Shown here: in pieces, positions 21,266 through 33,353 of the stretch | Numbering within the stretch: position 1 is the first letter of the stretch | How the letters are laid out: the number at the start of each line of letters is the position of its first letter | Assembly: GCA_003194525.1 (NCBI GenBank) | Contig: NBIV01000153.1 | Location: forward strand, 62,001-126,000 | Direction: 5' to 3' | DNA length: 64,000 nt | DNA from: Gracilariopsis chorda | Taxonomy: Eukaryota; Rhodophyta; Florideophyceae; Gracilariales; Gracilariaceae | The notes under the pieces: model-generated | Database searches by the model: none | Told to the model about the DNA's origin: nothing | Seen by the model: the letters and a program-made list of their open reading frames with translations, nothing else | Position numbers and translations under genes: made by a program

Positions 21266-24055
21266 CTAATTCCTACGTAGTGTAGACCGCTTCATGTGGA
21301 AGAAGCGTTCTCTCGCTAGGAAGACCAGCATGCTTTCAGGCCACTTCTTGATGATATCGTTAACCGTCATTCCTTGCCTTTCTCGCATACTCGGCAGGCA
21401 GATACGACCAGACCTCGTTCTCAGTGGACATCTGAGAACAAAGTGGTCCACGTCGTTAAGCACTCCTGGTCGACAGGCGCACACGATTCTTCGCCTGAGC
21501 AGGTGCGAACCAAGTGGGTGCAACTGCGGGGTATGTCCCACTGCAAATTGCGCCAAAGTAACCTCCGCTTCTCTTCTTGTTACTACGTTTGCTAACTCCT
21601 CCGGAATGGACTGGATGATGCTTTGACAGTGTGCTCGGTTGCTAACTCTTCGCTTAACATCCCTGTAATCGTTAGGCACCTGTAGATGCATTTCCTGTGG
21701 CAATTCCAATGCTTCTTTGGCTAAACTGTCAACCAGATCATTGCGGTGCAGACTACAATGGCTAGGTACCCAAACCATGTCTATATTACACAAAGTGCCA
21801 ATCTCATACAGTAAGATCGAAAGTTGCTGCACAGAAAAGGGCTGACCTCGTACCGCTCCTCGAACATTTTCCATCACACTCTGCGAATCCGTGGCTACTC
21901 TGATGCGTCCAGTCCAACCAGCCCTTATCCTCGCTCGTACTGCCTGAAATGAATGGTATACTGCCAATGTCTCTGCGAAGAAAGAAGTCGTTCCTATTCC
22001 GGCTGGTTCCATTCCTATTTCAGGGGTCACGGAGGCATTCCACCAAATCGCAAAAGCACTTCCGCCCACCTCTGAGATGTTGAGTACTCGCCATTGCAGC
22101 TTATGCCCATCTGAATCTAGCAATTCTGTATTTTCTTCATCTATGTCGTACGCCATGACAAATCCATCATCATATCTGATAACTACACTCGGTAGACAAT
22201 TATGCTTCTCTCAAAAGTCTGATACTGTTCTTGCATGTGATGAAAATGTGTCTGGATAGTGAACTGAACCTGTGTACCATCCCTCGTCCCATTCTACTGC
22301 TGCGCGAATCGGTTTCGCGTCGTTAACCCATTTCAGTTTACCGACTGAGCCATCACTCCATATCTGGCAGTCCGCGGGCGTCAAAGTACTCAATGTTTGA
22401 AGCGCTTGGTGCCTCTGATATTCTAGAGAATCTTCTTTCTTGCAAGGCGTGTATGAAAAACTGATGCGTCCGGTATGGTATAATCCTCTCTCTCTTGGTA
22501 GGGGTGCTCTACGGAGTTGCAAAACTCCACACTCCGCCAGCAATTGCTCCGCTGACTTCTTGAATGACGACCTCTTTTTACGTATACGCATTGAGGCTTC
22601 ACTGTTGACCGCAAACGCTAGAGGTGTCGGATCACGTTCAGAGCATCTTTTCGCTTTTTCGTACAACTTTGCTGCTTGAGCAGCAGCAACTTCTTGAAGG
22701 GAGGGTAGATTCAGTAGGTTTCTCAGCTTTTACACCGGTGAAGACTTCGCACAGCCTGTTTGAATTCTTGCTGCCTCATTTCGTGCTCTTTCCAATTCTC
22801 CTATGGCGCAATTAAGAGCGTTCGGTATGGCTACACAGGCTGCGTATCTGGCTATGGGCTCGACGAAGCCCATTCTGAAAATGTTCATGGTCTCCCAATC
22901 AGCACCCCATGTGGTCCCCGTTAGACATCGCAGAATGCGCGATCTTGATCTATATCGTGCAGCTACTTTGTGGATATGGTGTTGGAATGTAAGGCGACTG
23001 TCCATGATGACTCCAAGAAACCTTGTGAAGCTTGACAGTTCTATCCACGTGCCCGCTACTTTCACTTCGTATTTGCTTCGGTCTTTCTTCCATCGTGCAT
23101 ACGTGAAGGGAACTAACGTAGTTTTCTTGGGGTTCACTTTGATGTTGTTCTCGTCGCAGTAGTGCTCGAGTCTCTCTACTGCTGACTGAATAACTTGCGC
23201 GCAGAATTCCAACTTTCCTTGTGTGGCCGATATAGATACGTCATCGGCAAACATAGATACAGCGATTCGTGTGTCCGCGTTTTGGACCCGGTCTGGTAAG
23301 TCTGCAACGTATGCGAGCCATAGTCCTGGAGATAGAGTCCCGCCTTGCGGTAGACTTTGAGCGACTACATAAGGCCTAGTGTCGGCTGTGTTCCATCTGC
23401 ATGTCCATCTTCGGTCCATTACAAACGCTCGGATCCACCTCCACATTGGAGTAGGGCACCCGAGTTTTTCCAGTTTGACTAAGAGTCTGTGATGTTGAAC
23501 ACAGTCATATGCTTTGGAGAAGTCACAAAAAAGGGCTAAAGTCTGCCGATGTTTCTGCCAGCCATGTGTTATCTGCTCACAAAGAGCTGCTATATGTTCG
23601 TCTGTTGTTCGATTCATTCTGAAACCTGCCTGACATGCAGGGAGTTTTGGTTCCAACCATGTCATGAATATCCGATTAACCATTCGTTCTGCGAGCCGTG
23701 TGACGACAGATGTCAGTGATATCGGTCGAAACTTGCCCTTCACGCCTGGCTTGGGTATATGAATGAGTCGGGACACTCTCCACTTTGCCGGCGTGCGCCC
23801 TTCGGTATAACTTCTGTTTAGGATTTCCAGTAGCCATTTCTTCCCAGTAGGGGGGAGGTTTTGTAGGAAAGCGATTTGTACTTCATCCGGGCCTCCAACT
23901 TTCTTTGGGTCCATATTACTCAGTTCCACGCCAAGGTGTTGTGGTTCAAATACTGTTCCTGGCTGCAACTCCTTTGCCTGTTGATGGTATGTATCCAATG
24001 CGCGTCTGTATTCATTTCTCTCATCCTTGTCCTGGTCTCTGACCTGACGAACCAT
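21266..24055 (-). pseudogene. LINE reverse transcriptase and RNase H
   Basis: One frame covers RT and RNase H, interrupted by TAA near 22730 and TGA near 22211. RT: VGGPDEVQIAFLQN, FRPISLTSVVTRLAERMVN, CQAGFRMNRTTDEH, CDFSKAYDCVQHH, LPQGGTLSPGLWLAYV and the catalytic FADDVSI. RNase H: IWSDGSVG, FFAETLAVY, VATDSQSV and VWVPSHCSLHRND, all four acidic/His positions visible. It copies LINE RNA at the nicked target. Comparison with LINE-2 (KSTPVEQ) shows that the TAA falls right after SSPV, so it is a mutation rather than an ORF end. Confidence 0.88.
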
Positions 24056-25266
24056 TTGGCTCTCTTCTTATCAAGCCAACTTTCGCCCCCTGGAGGGCAC
24101 AGTGATGTTCCTTCCCATTTCCTTTTCTCTATAGCTTTGGTGATCCGCCATAACTTCGCATCATTATCGTTCGGGCGCAGTGTACTCGTGAGGTCTCGCC
24201 ATGCATCGCGTTTGAGTTTGTCGATAACAATTCGCGCATGTTGTTGGGCCTGTTGCAGTGCTAGCTTCGTAACTTCGTTTGGGTCCTTCCGGTACTCTTT
24301 CCATTTAACCGCTCTTAGTTGAATCACTTCCGATGCTTCTGGACTCCACCACGGAGCTTCCCGTTTTCTTTTCCCATATGGAACGTACATCTTCGCTGCC
24401 GCTAACACTACTTCGTAAAAGCGATGATACTGTTCGTCTAAGCTCTCTATACTACTATCCTCTATCATGCAAAGATGATCCTCTACAAACTTTTGAAATT
24501 TGGTCCAGTCGGCCTTTTTGATACTCCAAGTGTTCCATTTCTTCTGAATGTAGGACTTTCGTCCAATATCAATGGTCACAAGACACGGGTGATGATCTGA
24601 GAATGGTATCTCCGATGCCTCCCATGTACTTAGCGGCAACCATTTTTCTGGCATCGCTGTCACATCAATCGCACTTTGCGTCCCATATCGAGGGTCCGTG
24701 TGCGTGGCAACCCCGTCAATGTTCAATACTACCCGTTCCGTTTGCGTTAGATATTCTTCGAATGCGATTCCAGTAGCCTCTGTTCTTGATGGGTACCATG
24801 ACCCGCACATGTTGCCGTCGGCGACTACCATGTCTTGGTCGTCGACGGACTTGTACCATTCTGAAGCGTGTAATGGTGGTGGTACGTATACATTAGCAAT
24901 AGAAAGCGGACCTTTGGGAGACCTAACTAGCACTGTCACTCTCTCTATTCCTTTCTGGATTGGCTTGTCTGTCAGCAGGTCAATGGTAAGGTCGTTTCTC
25001 TGGTACGTTGCCACTCCTCCCCCTCTTCCTCCGCGAAGTCCATAGTCAGCATCTCTATCGCATCTTCCTACTAATTTGAATCCTTGGACTCGGGGTGTGC
25101 GATCCGACTCCTGAAAATGCGTTTCCTGGAGACAGAGGATGTCCACCTTCCAAGTCTGAGCTAGTCGTGCGATTTCGCTTCTTTTCCCCGTCGCAAGAAG
25201 GCTCCTGCAGTTAAGCTGGAGTATGCGTAACGTTCTTCGTTCGTTGTCGTTTTTTGATTTTTTCAT
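23920..25266 (-). CDS. LINE ORF with AP-like endonuclease (EEP)
   Basis: 448 codons. The N-terminal exonuclease-endonuclease-phosphatase fold shows ILQLNCRSLLA, the catalytic ILCLQETHF, GGRGGGVATY, IANVYVPP, and IPFSDHHPCLVTI with the terminal D-H pair. It nicks target DNA for target-primed reverse transcription. The C-terminal 200 residues are a linker rich in Trp and Lys. It overlaps the start of the RT frame by 136 bp in a different frame. Either a frameshift joins them or, more likely, a single-base indel split one long ORF. The frame is otherwise intact. Confidence 0.87.
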   Translation of the reverse strand: MKKSKNDNERRTLRILQLNCRSLLATGKRSEIARLAQTWKVDILCLQETHFQESDRTPRVQGFKLVGRCDRDADYGLRGGRGGGVATYQRNDLTIDLLTDKPIQKGIERVTVLVRSPKGPLSIANVYVPPPLHASEWYKSVDDQDMVVADGNMCGSWYPSRTEATGIAFEEYLTQTERVVLNIDGVATHTDPRYGTQSAIDVTAMPEKWLPLSTWEASEIPFSDHHPCLVTIDIGRKSYIQKKWNTWSIKKADWTKFQKFVEDHLCMIEDSSIESLDEQYHRFYEVVLAAAKMYVPYGKRKREAPWWSPEASEVIQLRAVKWKEYRKDPNEVTKLALQQAQQHARIVIDKLKRDAWRDLTSTLRPNDNDAKLWRITKAIEKRKWEGTSLCPPGGESWLDKKRAKWFVRSETRTRMREMNTDAHWIHTINRQRSCSQEQYLNHNTLAWN

Positions 25267-26651
25267 CTTCCACAGCCTGAATTATGCTGGTCTCCGTTGG
25301 AGACCCAACCGCAGATCCGTTTCGCTTCTCTTTCGAGAAGACAGGCACACCACGTGAAGGCGGATCGCTTGTGCCCGTTCACGATCTAGTGCTGGACATT
25401 GCCAACGAGATGGCGACGGGAAGTGGAAAGACTGAATGGCTGAAGGCACTGCTTAAAAGGTATGCCCCAAAGGAACGCACTGGAACTACTGGGTCAGAAA
25501 TCAAGGCAAGCAACGAAGAAAGTGTTATGTTTAAACGGTGGTGGGAAGTGGAAGATGATGGATTCATCCATGACAACATATGCCGCGTTCTGCAAGGAGC
25601 TGGTGAAATCAAAGAACTGATATGGCTGCTAGAGAGGGCGCAATGAATCGTAATGCGTCTTCAGAAGTGTGGAATAAGAGGGGTTGAACAGGACGTGGCC
25701 ATCGGAATACGAGTAGCAAAGAGGAACGGGGCTGAGGATGCAGAGTTGGTAAGATACCTGAGGCTTATTAGAAGTGGAGCTCGAATGAGCGTTGTTCAGG
25801 TGGTGGAGAACGCGTATGAGGCGTGGTTTCAGATGTATGGGAGAACGTTGTGGAACGCAGATCAATGTGAGAGGACACGAAGGTTTACGTCTGAGGTCGA
25901 AGAGTGTGCACCCCGACCGTGGGTGAAACCTTCGGTTGGTGTTCTCAACGAAGCCGGAGGGCCAATGTCCGAAAGTTTACGCATTGAATCCTGCATCGAA
26001 ATTCTTGATATATGTCATAGCGGAGCTGATATAAGAATTCTCTGGATATATCGGCATGCAGTGGGATTTGTTACTGAATATAGTAGAATCCATGGAAACA
26101 GGAAAACCTACAAGCTGGGTTCAGACTTCGCTGGGAGCGAATTGTGTGGAGGCTGTCACAACTCTGGACAAAATAATGTGCTGCCAATGCCATTCGACTG
26201 TATGTGTGGTGCGTTCTCAGACAACCTGAAGAAGTTGGTCACTGGATATGCCGATGGCAAATTAGTGGTGTGGGACATAGATTCTGGGTATAAGGCTGAT
26301 CACTGTCTGGAATGTCCTGGAACTGTTCTTCGTCGCTTATTCCGGTGGGCATGTGTTTTTCCTCGAAGACACTGTACTGAGCGTGCTACTTGCGTTGCAA
26401 TAAGTGGCAATGGAAGGACAGTGGTTTCCGGATCCAAATACGGGCGTTTCTACATTTGGAACATTGATAATCAGGAACCTTTAAGGAATTCATTTCGGAA
26501 ACTGAAGGTATACAAGAGGGTTGCAGGAAAGAAGATTCCAATCACAATGCTCAAAGATTCAAAAACTATATTCGACGTAATAACAAAAACCTCATCGACA
26601 TCTGACAAGTTACTTATAATCCACATTTTAGCAGTTTTTGAAGCGTACTAG

Positions 26652-29600
26652 AACCATGAAATTTCTAATGTTGGATATACTTCCTCCGACAACAATCCCG
26701 CCGATTCTTTCACGAAAGCTAAGAAATGTGATGCTTTGGACCAAGTTTTATTTCCTTCCAAATGCATTTTAGATATTGAAGAATTAGTTACAGGTGATTT
26801 AATACGAAAGTTGTAAGCAATAAAAGACGAGGACTGGGCGTGAGATAGGTGTGCTCCCCGTCCTTAACCGACAGAGACACAAAGCGATGGACCAGAACAT
26901 CTCAGCATCCTTAAAGATGGTGATAAAACGCCTTACCTTCTCATCATCTCTAAAGATGGTGACATGGCCTGTTTACGATGCTGAATGCATTATTGCATCC
27001 ATCTAGCCTAGTCCGAGGAAGACAAGTAGCGTCTTCCTTTGCCGACTATGAGAGGGAGAGAACAGAGCGCAACCTCCTTCTCTGTTCTAAGCAATCTTTA
27101 CTTTGAGTACTTCAACTTGTGTTTAAGCAAAGGAATCTTTGTTTTCAGGCAGTCTTTAGCTATGATTGCAGGCCACCTCATTCGGATAAACCTATTACTC
27201 GACGAACGCAGCGTACAGGCTACCATAGGTAACTTCCCAAAGTCTCCACTAGGTGCCACCCATCCAGAAATGGGAAAAGGCTCCAAAGAGAGTACTGATA
27301 GAAGGGTACTGATTTGTATGGTACATAGCGTACGCATCTCTCTCAACAGCCCGCGTACCGCAGTCTACTCGTTTTGTTTCCATGCTGCTCCCTGATTTCA
27401 CGATTATCATGCTATTTTCAACTTGTTGTTGCCTACCAAATCTATGGTGTGTGTGTTTTGTGCGCTAAGTATCCGAGGTTCGTTTGTCCCTACCATCTGT
27501 GATTTTTTTGAAGGGTAGCAGTCAGAACGGCTTTACTCGACACAGGGCTTAGAGCTAAGACGAGTTTTTTGCCAAACAGATGGCTGAAGATGAGAAAAAC
27601 CTGTCTTTATGTTCTGTACCTAGCCAAATTTTGGTTTTGTAAGCTTTCCACTTCTAGTACAGATCCGAATGAATGCAAAAACAGATTTTGTCTATCAAGA
27701 TGTCGTGCAGGAGCTTTGGGTTTTGGGAGTGCCAAAATTGGCAAAAAAGTACCCTTCTTAGCTTCAATAAAGTGATTGCAAACTTGAATGTGAATTATTC
27801 AAGGGTAAAAGATTTTGCGTCTTCCGTTTAGACGAAAGAGTAGTACATAGGCTACACAAGAAGCTTTTTGGTTTTTGGTTACCGTTTATTGTGTAGATGT
27901 TGGCCTTTTTTCTAAACGATGCACCAAACGCGTTTGGCATTGCATTGCCTTAAAGAAATCAAGAACGTCCGTTATGTTAACAATGCCGCAACTACAAAAT
28001 TATTTTTGCAATAGTTGATACTATTGTGGTTTATACTAATAAGATTCAGTGCCACTATGCCAAAAATGAACACAAGTTTCAAGAGACGATGAGAACGCAA
28101 AGCTTTGTCTTTGTCTCAAGTTAAGCCCTTCTTTGTATACCATCTGTGCGGGAAACACCAAAAGCTGTGCAAAAGTTGTCATCTTTTAATATCTTGAATT
28201 GTTCCAAGTTAAGCACTTCTGACCGCTAGTCGCTGCCAGCAATCCACTGTTTCGAAACGTTGCCGGATTAGGGCCGTTCTATGACTTCATGTACGCGGAA
28301 GCAGTGAACGCAAAATCTTAAGACGTCCAATAAAACGACACCACTTTGCAAAACCTGGAAGCCAAATTTCGTTCCCGTCGGCAGCTCAAAAGTTTCTGCC
28401 GTCATATGAACAACACCTTTACTCACTTGAATGCTCCTGATGAAAGAATAAGCTCCTACAAATCACTTTCGGCAGCATAAAAAGATGGATGAAACTTCGA
28501 TGCAAAGACTAAGCTCAATCATGCCTGAAGAGCTTTGCAAACATCAAGCTTTGTCCAATAACGGTGTCCAACCTGGACGTAGCCAGCTCGATGAAACGCA
28601 GCGTCCCAATCTAGCCGTTCCGACCATCGTTGGCGAAGGAGAACAGCTTATAACAGCTGCTGCACTGGATAATCCCACATCGAAAGCCATACTCGAGTTC
28701 TTGAAGATTTAAGGAGCACAAAATGCTCAATTATCAACAAAACACCTTCTTATAGCGCACAAAATGGTATAGAGATCAACATTCATGGCGGAAATACTGT
28801 AAGCAGTGAACTATTTGAATTCCAATGTTGAGCAACAATATATTCAAAATCTTCCTTCAACTACGTTCAGAATCCTTCGAACGGGAAACGTTAGTGAACG
28901 AATTGAATAGTTGAGAGGAGACATACCAGTTAGAAGCAATGGAACTCTCTCAGTAGATTTGCCCAGTATTTTGTCCCTTGGCCAGAGCGTCAAGTCTGAC
29001 TGGTGTAAGAAGATCTCCATTTGAAGCAGTAGAGCACTGCAACATTCTTCATGTTTTCAGATGCGCGGGTGACTGCAGCAAAGCAACGTCTAAGGAAATT
29101 CATCTCAAGAGAAAAACTGGACAAACAGCAAGATGATCCGTTGTCTATTTCGATTGCACCACTATTTAATAACGAGTGGTTTACTCCGCAAGCCAATGCA
29201 ATCTTGTGCGTTGGCGTGATGTTAAATATTGCGTGGTGTTTGCAGAGGGGAAAGAAAAGAACGGATGCGGATGGAAAGGGACGAGGAGTTACCCAAAACT
29301 TGCGAATTGCGCCTCGTGAACAAATAAGTGGGCACACCCTCCTGCTTCCCCTCCTGCAGTAGGTGACCTCCTGGAGTACAGGTAGGCCTTTTATTTTGGC
29401 CCCTCATCTTCTAACGTGTCTGCTGATATGACTAGAAAGCTTTTGATCGCCTTTATAGCTCGTGAGCAACAGAAAACAATGTAGACTGCACAATACTGCA
29501 ATATGTTGTAGGATAAAATAGACGCCATCGAATAACAACGCATATGCGCACGCAATTCCGTTCATACCCATCAACGCAATTTCGCATCACTCGATGCCAT

Positions 29601-31131
29601 AACAAATGCCTGCCAACGATGCGGCACGCATACAACATGGCGTTACGTTGGATGCCATAGAATGATCGATCCGGCCCTTCGCCTTCACTGGCGCGACAGT
29701 GAGGTACTGAAACGTAAGTTTGGTGAATCCAAAAGCCTTTAAGAAACATGTGTGTCACGATTTGAGGCATCTGGACAAGGCGATTCAGATGCATTTGCGA
29801 ACTTTGCTTATGGTAAGTGCTACATTATGTATGCTTACTGTTTTCTACAGCTCAACCCCGTCCTTCAAACGTTCGTTACGTGTGCTTTAAGTTCTGATGC
29901 CAAAAGAAAAGAAGGTGTACAAGGTTCTATATCTCCCTATCGAGTTGGTGGATAACCAGGTTCGTATCATCTACAGAAGCTGTGTTGGACAAAAGCACGA
30001 GAAATAAACATTGTCGTAGTCGAGAGCTTCATTTCCACGCTTAATTCGAATGAGGAGATGCGAGATGCTCACTCCAAAGAGTCTGAAACGAGAAAACGCT
30101 CGTTTGAAGAAATGGATGCAGCGTCATGAGCTACTAGATCTGCTCTACAGGCCCTGAATGAAGCAAAGCAAATGCATTCGCTGTGTCCAGCAAAGAACAA
30201 AAGAAAAGCCTCCTTCACGGTATAATTCACAAGCCTCTTGGACAGCCGGCAGAAGCCGAAGCTGCCATGTGAAATTCCTGCAAGGAGAATGGGGTCTTCG
30301 AAAAGGGTGCAGAAAGTTTTCAATTGCTTGAAGCAAAAAGTGAGCCATCAGCCTCGGTCTTGAAGCACCACATCGCAAATTTTATTAACGCTTGACTGAC
30401 TCTTCACCCAAGGTCTCAAAAATATTCTATTTTGGCAGGCAAAAGGGAGTACCCAGTAAAATTGGCAATGCTGTCGTGAAGTCTGTCCGGGATCTGAGTT
30501 ATGGCAGGGACATAGCTGGGCCAAGAGGCAAAGCTCGCCTAGTAGCAGATACATCTTCATAATTCTTGACTTTTAGATGTGCGAAGACGGATAGCTATGA
30601 CAATGATTGTCCTCTCATTTTTCATTTGGGCAGAATCGGCACAGGTAAGTTCACTTTGATCTTCAGGGGTATGGTTTCAGTTCACCTGGCACTTATCTGG
30701 CCCGGACCCCTGCCACGTACCGTTGCTGAGAGAGGAATGACGAATGGAACCTTTCTCCTCAGCATAGCGGAAGATGCTGTCAATAGCTCTTCCTCAAGTG
30801 GAAACTGACGTGCCATCACTTGTTTGGTTGTTCCTCTATCGTACAAAGCCGAAAATCAAATATTACGCAGAGCTCCGGACTACCACCAAAAAGCACAAGA
30901 GTGGGTAAGCTAAGCTATTCTTAAATCATGCTGTACGAGGGGCGGTACGTCAGGTACTGCGTCCATCAGCAAAAAATTTTGTGCAAACATGACCCGTGTT
31001 GGGCAACATCTATCCGTTGAATAGACAGGCAGAAGCACCCACCAGTTGAAGGTAAGTAAGTAGCACTTATTGGTATCAAGAGTTCACTGCATCAAGGTTT
31101 CGTCGTAGCGGAGTTGAGGGACGAAGATACT
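26652..31131. other. Long region without recognisable gene
   Basis: Contains only short frames: 28485-28712 (75 codons, polar), 29051-29362 (103 codons), 29752-29955, and a coding-like but stop-interrupted stretch at about 29880-30810 with fragments such as REINIVVVESFISTLNSN and SKIGNAVVKSVRDLSYGR. I recognise no family. Two related phrases with AAAGATGGTGA recur near 26913 and 26953. It may contain a decayed unknown gene at 29.9-30.8 kb. Confidence 0.35.
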
Positions 31132-32712
31132 TTACTCAGCAGATGCCAACTTCTCTATTTCTGCTAGTATCTTTGTCAGGCATGCCAGCTGTGAATCCAA
31201 CTCATCAGCAGATGTCCTAGTCTTTGCCGCAACCGCCGGAGGTGCCTTGATCGCAAATCTAGGGGCACTCAGCCTCTCTTGTTGGCCATTCAAGTCCTCC
31301 TGTAGTTTGAGAGACTGCTTTTCAAGCCTTTTCCGTTCCTTTTCAAATTCGATTATATCACACATTGGTATGACGACCTAGAAGTTGTCTGCAATGTATA
31401 GATGAAGGGCATTTTCGCCGGATTCTGTTTCAGTCATGGGTCTTTCCGTGCGTTAAGAGATTTCAATCGTCGGTTTCTCAGAATTACGTTTGGTCAAAAG
31501 AAATAGCATTCCCTTCTCGGCTTCTACATCCGACGCTGTGACAGCATCAGTTCGAACTGTGAGAGGAAATTTTCGACCATGGTCAACTCGATACTCTGCT
31601 CTTGCATTTAGTATATAATGAACCAGAGACTGCAATCTTTCAAAGCTCTCTATAGCGTCCTGGTCAATGCTTCCACCAGATGGCCACTCCGCAATAATTA
31701 ATGCCTGCTCCGGACTGCCTTCTCGTGGGAAACGATGCCAGATTGCTTCTGCGACATATGGCATAAACGGATTTAGAAGTGGAAGGCATGTGTTCATTAC
31801 GTATACAAGAGTTGCCCAAGTATCTCTGCATGCCTCATCATCTGTGCCGAAGAACCTCGTCTTCGAGGTTGCTACGTACCAATCAGCAAATTCCTACCAT
31901 AAAAAGTCGTAGATTTGACGACCCACATCGCCGAACGTAAATGTTTCTAGTCCATCTGTAACATTATTCACCAGTATGTGAAGCTTTGAAATATAGCGTT
32001 CTGGTAAAGGCAAATGTTCAACAGACTTTCCAAAATCAGAAATACCAACTGTACCAAAATTCTTGTCGCTCTTAATCTGATATCTTGTCCAGGTTCCCAA
32101 TGGTGAAGCTAGAAGCATTCCATTGCTTATTTGCAAAGTTTCAAGTTCATTCAATCCTTCCGTCGCATAGAGGGATGTCCTGAACTTCCGGAGTACCATT
32201 TAAAAGCGTGTAACGCAAAGTCTTAGTACCATATGACGATATCACATTAATCAGATCAATAACATTGCCAATTTTCTTGCTAAATTTTCTTCCATGCTTA
32301 TCGCGAACAATCTCATTTAAATAAACAGTGTGAAATGGGACTGAAGCCGTGATTCATATCCTCAACATGATCATTCGCGCTACTCAAAAGCACAATATGT
32401 CGTATCACGTTTCCATAATTGAGCTAGGGAAGAAAGTTTTCATGTCCTCAGAATCCTTGTTTGGCCACCCCATTGTCGAGAAGGGCCATAGGCTAGACGA
32501 CAACCATGTTTTCAAAACGTTGGTGTCCTCCTTCAAAGTGACTGCATCTCTATTTTATTCCTCGCTGGCTATCTGTGCAGCCTCTTCGTCACTTCCTGCA
32601 ACAAAATGATCTTCAAAAAGCTCTTCAACATACCATAGAGTAATGCGTTGTCCACACCAGAACTGACGGGAAACACACCAGTCCCGAATATTTTCAAGGC
32701 AATGGAAGTACA
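31132..32712 (-). pseudogene. valS: Valyl-tRNA synthetase pseudogene, C-terminal half
   Basis: The minus strand reads, across several frames, the second half of a class Ia ValRS. Directly after the Gypsy insertion comes ENIRDWCVSRQFW, then [33 protein letters not shown], and the signature RKFSKKIGNVID (canonical KMSKS altered to KFSKK). The anticodon-binding domain follows (PFMPYVAEAIWHRFP), and last a C-terminal coiled-coil arm (31365-31132, LEKQSLKLQEDL) typical of ValRS. There are stops and frameshifts. In a working enzyme this would charge tRNA-Val. The other half lies at 43082-44283 beyond the retrotransposon. It could be a former organellar or duplicate copy. Confidence 0.9.
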
Positions 32713-33225
32713 TGTAGGAGAATCACCAATTGGCAAGTGCAGTAATGTGAAGGAACAGGAACCTGAGATGAAAACGGTCGGATTATTGCTGGCTCATCTG
32801 CTTTACTTGGCCAAGTCGGGTGCTGGTAGAGGAGACCTGCCAAATGCCAAGGTATTGTGATCTCAGGTTTACTTCGTAGTAATCTTGATAATTTTTTAGG
32901 GTATTAACCGGAGGTCAGAGCGCCTCGTCGACCATTTACGTTGATCCGAGTGCCACTAACCTTCGAAGAGTAAAGAAAAGAACCATCACAATCTTCTAAC
33001 TACCGTATGCAGCTAGTAGGCTCCAAAGACCTCCACGCTATCGCTACCATTCTCCCGATCTGTAGTGACTTGAGATAGCGCCCACCCATTGCACCTCACT
33101 GCCAGTTTGTGCCCGTGTCACCAGTAGACCAAGTGGAATGTCACCCAAGTGACTGTCTCTGTGCCGCTACTAACCTGCAATAGACTACAACCCCAGTTGG
33201 CCAAAGGACGTAGTATTCTACTACA
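32713..33225 (+). repeat. 5' LTR of Gypsy-3
   Basis: Starts TGTAGGAGAATCACC and ends CTACTACA. It aligns along its length with 42560-43081. A primer-binding-site candidate TGGTTTTCTGGCC begins two bases after the LTR end. Confidence 0.93.
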
Positions 33226-33353
33226 ACTGGTTTTCTGGCCTAGAAGCCTACAAGAACAGCTATTTTGTATGTTAAGGAAAATATTTTACGGTCTAGGACT
33301 TCTACCATCGGACTACTAGTCGACACAACTAACTCGAGAGCAACACCGACTGT

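Larger units (their letters stand above)
21235..25376 (-). mobile_element. LINE-1 copy: non-LTR retrotransposon inserted in NB-ARC gene A
   Basis: A 4142-bp minus-strand insertion bounded by the 11-bp direct repeat GTTCACGATCT (21224-21234 and 25377-25387), which is coding sequence of gene A. The 3' end (low coordinates) has a (GA)n tail, seen as CTCTCT on the plus strand. The 5' UTR is short (about 110 bp). It holds two overlapping frames: an endonuclease ORF, and an RT plus RNase H ORF. The layout (EEP endonuclease, RT, RNase H) fits the I/ingi-type LINE groups. Confidence 0.92.
19661..26651 (+). pseudogene. NB-ARC/WD40 STAND (NLR-like) gene A, split by LINE
   Basis: A STAND ATPase of the NLR architecture. 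It has a charged, coiled-coil-like N-terminus (residues 1-140), NB-ARC with Walker A GLGGVGKT (about residue 214), Walker B CLFLVDDIW (about 297), TSRS sensor and GLPLAL (about 390), then a helical linker and a C-terminal region with weak WD40 repeats (YADGKLVVWDIDSG, SKYGRFYIWNID). Such proteins act in defence or cell-death signalling as ligand-gated switches. The gene is broken three ways. TAA at 20873 replaces a Tyr codon seen in gene B. A 4.1 kb LINE lies after ...FSVQVHDL (21234); coding resumes at 25377. TGA at 25644 replaces Trp. Otherwise the frame is conserved to 26651, suggesting recent loss. No introns are needed. Confidence 0.88.

Noticed and set aside
26900..26970. Tandem repeat or CRISPR-like array around AAAGATGGTGA
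   Set aside because: Only two imperfect copies are present, with no regular spacers, in a eukaryotic context.
29880..30810. A decayed transposon gene
   Set aside because: Protein-like fragments occur, but none carries a recognisable motif and frames change often, so I only note it as an unassigned region.
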